Shown here one piece after another: positions 14,466-17,023 of a stretch of DNA of 17,023 nucleotides. Numbering within the stretch: the first letter of the stretch is position 1; the number at the start of each line of letters is the position of its first letter. This DNA comes from RGIG8748 sp045545635 (GTDB lineage Bacteria > Bacillota > Clostridia > UMGS1810): the NCBI GenBank assembly GCA_045545635.1, contig JAZQBI010000232.1:1-17023 (forward strand). The letters run 5' to 3'. The notes under the pieces were generated by a model. It had not been told where the DNA came from, did not search any database, and was given only the letters and a program-made list of their open reading frames with translations. The translations under genes and the position numbers were made by a program.

Positions 14466-15779
14466 CTACTTTAAAATAACCTCAATAACAGGATCTATAA
14501 TTTCGGGTGAAAGTTTAGGGATTTTGAATGCTACCATATCCACTCCGTTTGCTTTGCAATCTGAAAAGTGATCTGTATAACCTTCTGTATAAAGAATTTC
14601 GCTGGCATCGTGCAGAAATTGAGCATACTCAATTTTACCCGCTAAATTATTCATTTCCAGAAAAGCAAACGGATATTCCACAAGGTGAATGTAAAGCCTT
14701 TTCTCATCAAAACTTTGCGTAAGTCGCGTTCCCCGAGGTGCAACAAATTCAGGTTCAGCCATTGTGCATCCGTAAATAGAACGTGAGTTATACTTCATCC
14801 ATTCTTCATATACCTTAAGAGCATTAACCGCTCTATAATCAAAATAGCCTCTGGATGTAGGGCCTACATTCATAAGAAGATTACCGCCTAATGATACTGT
14901 ATTAACAAGCATATCAATGAGCATCTTGGGTGTTTTCCATGTAGATTCATCACGGTAATACCCCCACGAACCCGAGAAGGTCTGGCATGCTTCCCAAACA
15001 AGTAACTCCTTTGTTTCTTTATCTCTCGGCCATTCAAGCACCTGATACTGTTCAGGAGTTGCAATATCTTGTTCGATTTCAGTTCTGTTATCAATAATGA
15101 TATCAGGTTGCAATGCTCTTGCTGTTGCAATCAGTTTTTCTGCTTCCCAATCGTTTTTGCCCTTCCCTTTCATCCATGGGAGGTCATTCGGATCATCACC
15201 AGAATATGAAAAATCAAACCAAAGAATATCAATCTTTCCGTAGTTTGTAAGAAGCTCTGTTACCTGATTTCTCATATACTCTGCATAATTCTTCATATCA
15301 CGCCCACGGTTTTTCTCTTCAGCATCAACATCATCGCGTCTAGGGTGAATTCTGTCGATTGTAAAGTCAGGATGATGCCAGTCTATAAGAGAGTAATAAA
15401 ACCCAACCTTCAGCCCTTCCGCACGGAATGCATCAACATATTCCCTCACCAAATCTCTGCCAAATGTAGTGTTTGTAATTTTATAATCTGTGTACTCTGT
15501 GTCAAAAAGGCAGAAGCCTTCATGGTGTTTTGTTGTAAGCACAGCATATTTCATACCGGCTTTTTTTGCAGTCCTCGCCCACTCTTTTGCATCAAATAAA
15601 TCCGGATTAAAATGTTTAAAATATAAGTCATACTTTTCTTCGGTAATTTTTTCATAGCTTTTTATCCACTCGTGACGGGCCGGCATTGCATAAAGCCCAA
15701 AATGAATGAACATTCCAAAACGATCTTCAATAAACCAAGATGTATCTCCGGGTGTCTTCTTCGTAACATAACTCGACAT
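14466..15779 (-). CDS. GH29 alpha-L-fucosidase, cytoplasmic
   Basis: This retaining glycoside hydrolase removes alpha-linked L-fucose from glycans. The 437 residues show the GH29 order of motifs: WFIEDRFGMFIHFGLYAMPARHEW (15-38), NPDLFDAKEWARTAKKAGMKYAVLTTKHHEGFCLFDT (58-94), GLKVGFYYSLIDWHHPDF (122-139), IDILWFDFS (183-191) with Asp189 as the expected nucleophile, and LLMNVGPTSRGYFD (301-314). The acid/base residue varies within GH29 and I do not assign it. There is no signal peptide, so it should act on imported fucosylated oligosaccharides. It is about the length of the catalytic domain plus a short C-terminal beta-rich part (about 345-437). AGGAGGT lies seven bases before the ATG. It is divergent from an AraC-type regulator that probably controls it. 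Confidence 0.95.
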   Translation of the reverse strand: MSSYVTKKTPGDTSWFIEDRFGMFIHFGLYAMPARHEWIKSYEKITEEKYDLYFKHFNPDLFDAKEWARTAKKAGMKYAVLTTKHHEGFCLFDTEYTDYKITNTTFGRDLVREYVDAFRAEGLKVGFYYSLIDWHHPDFTIDRIHPRRDDVDAEEKNRGRDMKNYAEYMRNQVTELLTNYGKIDILWFDFSYSGDDPNDLPWMKGKGKNDWEAEKLIATARALQPDIIIDNRTEIEQDIATPEQYQVLEWPRDKETKELLVWEACQTFSGSWGYYRDESTWKTPKMLIDMLVNTVSLGGNLLMNVGPTSRGYFDYRAVNALKVYEEWMKYNSRSIYGCTMAEPEFVAPRGTRLTQSFDEKRLYIHLVEYPFAFLEMNNLAGKIEYAQFLHDASEILYTEGYTDHFSDCKANGVDMVAFKIPKLSPEIIDPVIEVILK

Positions 15780-15794
15780 ATTTATGACCTCCTA

Positions 15795-15837
15795 TTGATT
15801 TTTTTTAAATTATAACATATAATATGTAATTAACCAA
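15795..15837. promoter_or_regulatory. Overlapping divergent promoters between the fucosidase and AraC genes
   Basis: Minus strand: TTGGTT (15832-15837), 17 bases, TATAAT (15809-15814). Plus strand: TTGATT (15795-15800), 17 bases, TATAAT (15818-15823). Each promoter's -10 falls within or beside the other's spacer, so RNA polymerase binding should be mutually exclusive. Confidence 0.65.
15815..15827. promoter_or_regulatory. 13-bp palindrome in the divergent promoter
   Basis: ACATAT-A-ATATGT, perfect 6-bp inverted arms, lies inside the minus promoter spacer and over the plus -10. It is a candidate regulator-binding site, but AT-rich palindromes arise easily in such DNA. Confidence 0.35.
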
Positions 15838-15871
15838 TGAAAAAAATAATATGTTTTATGGAGATTTTGTT

Positions 15872-16663
15872 ATGGAGTATCAGAAATTACACGGTTTATC
15901 AGAATTAAATATGAATATATTACAAGTCGACAATGTAACTCTGACATCTTCTTGGAAGGCTGTCAATGTCACTTCTTCCTTTACAAGAATGTATATGGTA
16001 ACACAAGGCATTGGGTGGCTGAAATATGGAGAAAATGTTATGCGTATGACAGCAGGAAATGTGTATATTGTCCCTGCAGGACTTACATTTTCATACAACT
16101 GTGAAGATGGTTTTTCAAAAATATATTTTCATCTTTCAGTCCGTCAATCGTGCGGATATGATATATTTCACGGATTAGACCAATGTATTGAAATACATGA
16201 CCCTAAAGGAATAGAACTTGTAAAATCCAATTTCAATTACAACACCATAGTGCAAATGTTGCAAATAAAGGTCTATCTATATAACCTTGTATGTAAATGT
16301 ATGAAATTTAAAGCAGATATAGAAATAAAGAAATATTCATACTATATTACCGAAGCAATGGAATATATCGGCAAAAATCTATCCGCCAATTTAAAAGTTA
16401 AAGAAATTGCCGATGCATTATTCACTTCGCCACAAAAACTCAGAAAATGTTTTCGTGAAGAAACAGGAATTCCTATTGGAAAATACATAGATGACCATAT
16501 TATGTTTACAGCAGAATGTGAGCTGCAGAACAATAGGTTGTCCATCAAAGACATCAGTGAACTTTTAGGTTTCTGTGACCAATTCTATTTTTCAAGATGT
16601 TTTACAAAAAAATATGGCATATCGCCTCTTAAGTACCGAAAAACTCAAATATATTACAAATAA
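15872..16663 (+). CDS. AraC-family transcriptional regulator
   Basis: The protein has 263 residues. The N-terminal part (about 1-110) has the cupin-like ligand-binding pattern of sugar-responsive AraC proteins (MVTQGIGWLKYG, then MTAGNVYIVPAGLTFSY). The C-terminal 100 residues hold two helix-turn-helix motifs: LKVKEIADALFTSPQKLRKCFREETG (about 174-199) and LSIKDISELLGFCDQFYFSRCFTKKYGISPLKYR (about 223-256), the second being the family signature. I start at 15872 rather than 15851 because GGAG (15860-15863) lies eight bases before it, whereas the earlier ATG has no ribosome site. As the only plus-strand gene, divergent from the GH29 fucosidase and sharing its promoter region, it is most likely its local activator. 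The inducer, possibly fucose or a fucosylated oligosaccharide, is a guess. Confidence 0.93.
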   Translation: MEYQKLHGLSELNMNILQVDNVTLTSSWKAVNVTSSFTRMYMVTQGIGWLKYGENVMRMTAGNVYIVPAGLTFSYNCEDGFSKIYFHLSVRQSCGYDIFHGLDQCIEIHDPKGIELVKSNFNYNTIVQMLQIKVYLYNLVCKCMKFKADIEIKKYSYYITEAMEYIGKNLSANLKVKEIADALFTSPQKLRKCFREETGIPIGKYIDDHIMFTAECELQNNRLSIKDISELLGFCDQFYFSRCFTKKYGISPLKYRKTQIYYK

Positions 16664-16697
16664 ATTTTTCATACAAAACAAAGTAAAGCTTAACACT

Positions 16698-16732
16698 AAA
16701 AAAGCGTACTGAAAATTCAGTACGCTTTTTTT
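16698..16732. terminator. Bidirectional terminator between araC-type gene and tRNA
   Basis: The stem GCGTACTGA/TCAGTACGC with a 4-base loop is flanked by six A and seven T. It serves the regulator on the plus strand and the tRNA on the minus strand, whose CCA end it touches. Confidence 0.88.
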
Positions 16733-16808
16733 GGCCCGCCTGAAGGGATTCGAACCCCCGGCCTTCAGAATCGGAATCTGCTGCGATATCCAGCTTCGCC
16801 ACAGGCGG
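16732..16808 (-). tRNA. tRNA-Arg (anticodon CCG), CCA encoded
   Basis: The acceptor stem CCGCCTG/CAGGCGG, D-stem GCGA/TCGC, an anticodon loop TTCCGAT with anticodon CCG, and a T-arm with GGTTCGAATCC are all present. The discriminator is G and the 3' CCA is encoded (16732-16734). It reads the rare arginine codon CGG. The anticodon stem has one G-A mismatch at its base (27-43), and the T-stem has two G-T pairs. Confidence 0.93.
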
Positions 16809-16839
16809 AAATATGATTATTATTTTTACCACGCAAATT

Positions 16840-16868
16840 ATTGTACCACTATTATTTCAAAAAAGCAA
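16840..16868 (-). promoter_or_regulatory. Promoter of tRNA-Arg
   Basis: The minus strand reads TTGCTT (16863-16868), 17 bases, then TACAAT (16840-16845) with an extended -10 TG. It ends about 31 bases before the tRNA 5' end. Confidence 0.55.
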
Positions 16869-16889
16869 GCAAAAATCATGCTCTAAAAC

Positions 16890-16922
16890 AAAAAGCGCTC
16901 TATGGATTATTCCACAAAGCGC
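16890..16922 (-). terminator. Intrinsic terminator of the truncated membrane-protein gene
   Basis: A 12-bp stem (GCGCTTTGTGGA with TCCATAGAGCGC, including two G-T pairs) with an ATAA loop is followed by TTTTTGTTTT on the minus strand. It lies 11 bases past the stop of the partial gene at the window edge. The G-T pairs show that the minus strand is the one that folds. Confidence 0.82.
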
Positions 16923-16933
16923 CAAATAAATTA

Positions 16934-17023
16934 TTAATCCCTATTATATACCAGATACTTTACAAAGCAGGCTGTTGCGCTGATAGTAAGAGCAAAGAAA
17001 AATATAAGAGCTCCGGTTATTAT
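16934..17023 (-). CDS. C-terminal end of a membrane protein (partial)
   Basis: The last 29 codons of a gene that enters from beyond the window end: a hydrophobic helix (ITGALIFFFALTISATACFV) followed by a short positive tail KYLVYNRD and a TAA stop. The ORF is open to the window edge and followed by a good intrinsic terminator, which supports it being real. Too little is present to name it; the tail resembles the last helix of a small or polytopic inner-membrane protein. Confidence 0.7.
   Translation of the reverse strand: MITGALIFFFALTISATACFVKYLVYNRD

Overview
The window looks like a chromosomal segment of an anaerobic Bacillota (Clostridia), probably an uncultured gut Oscillospiraceae/Ruminococcaceae-type organism. 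The reasons are strong AGGAGG ribosome-binding sites, AT-rich spacers with sigma-A promoters and compact intrinsic terminators, a three-polypeptide transhydrogenase, and secreted repeat proteins next to glycan-related genes. The taxonomic placement is inference. Nearly all genes are on the minus strand; one regulator is on the plus strand.

Layout in coordinate order. (1) 40-1410 (-): a cytoplasmic TIM-barrel, glycoside-hydrolase-like protein of unknown specificity with its own promoter. (2) 1548-6051 (-): an lrp-pntAA-pntAB-pntB cluster, transcribed in that order, encoding an Lrp/AsnC regulator and a proton-translocating NAD(P) transhydrogenase. (3) 6331-7374 (-): an aldose-epimerase-like (DUF4432-type) protein behind a near-consensus promoter. 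(4) 7594-10668 and 10883-14137 (-): two large paralogous secreted proteins built from three repeats of about 300-325 residues plus a shared C-terminal module. (5) 14138-14465: a long spacer with a promoter, four short hairpins separated by TTC, and the terminator of the next gene. (6) 14466-15779 (-): a GH29 alpha-L-fucosidase, divergent from (7) 15872-16663 (+), an AraC-family regulator; their promoters overlap. (8) A tRNA-Arg(CCG) and the 3' end of a membrane-protein gene close the window.

The most striking feature is PntB. It is 807 residues long instead of roughly 460 because the NADP(H)-binding domain III is present three times in tandem behind one membrane domain. The first two copies differ at about 20 bases over roughly 490 bp, and almost all the changes are synonymous. 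That argues against an assembly artefact and for selection on each copy. All three copies keep the domain III nucleotide-site motifs, but all lack the Lys-Arg-Ser stretch that contacts the NADP 2'-phosphate in well-studied enzymes. I do not know a described transhydrogenase with this architecture.

As a functional picture, the Lrp-pnt cluster would couple NADH/NADPH balance to the proton gradient, possibly in response to amino acids. The rest of the window looks like an accessory carbohydrate region (fucosidase, GH-like protein, epimerase-like protein, secreted beta-sandwich repeat proteins) with its own AraC-type control. The two secreted-protein genes share a promoter architecture, including an upstream 12-mer that also occurs upstream of the first gene.
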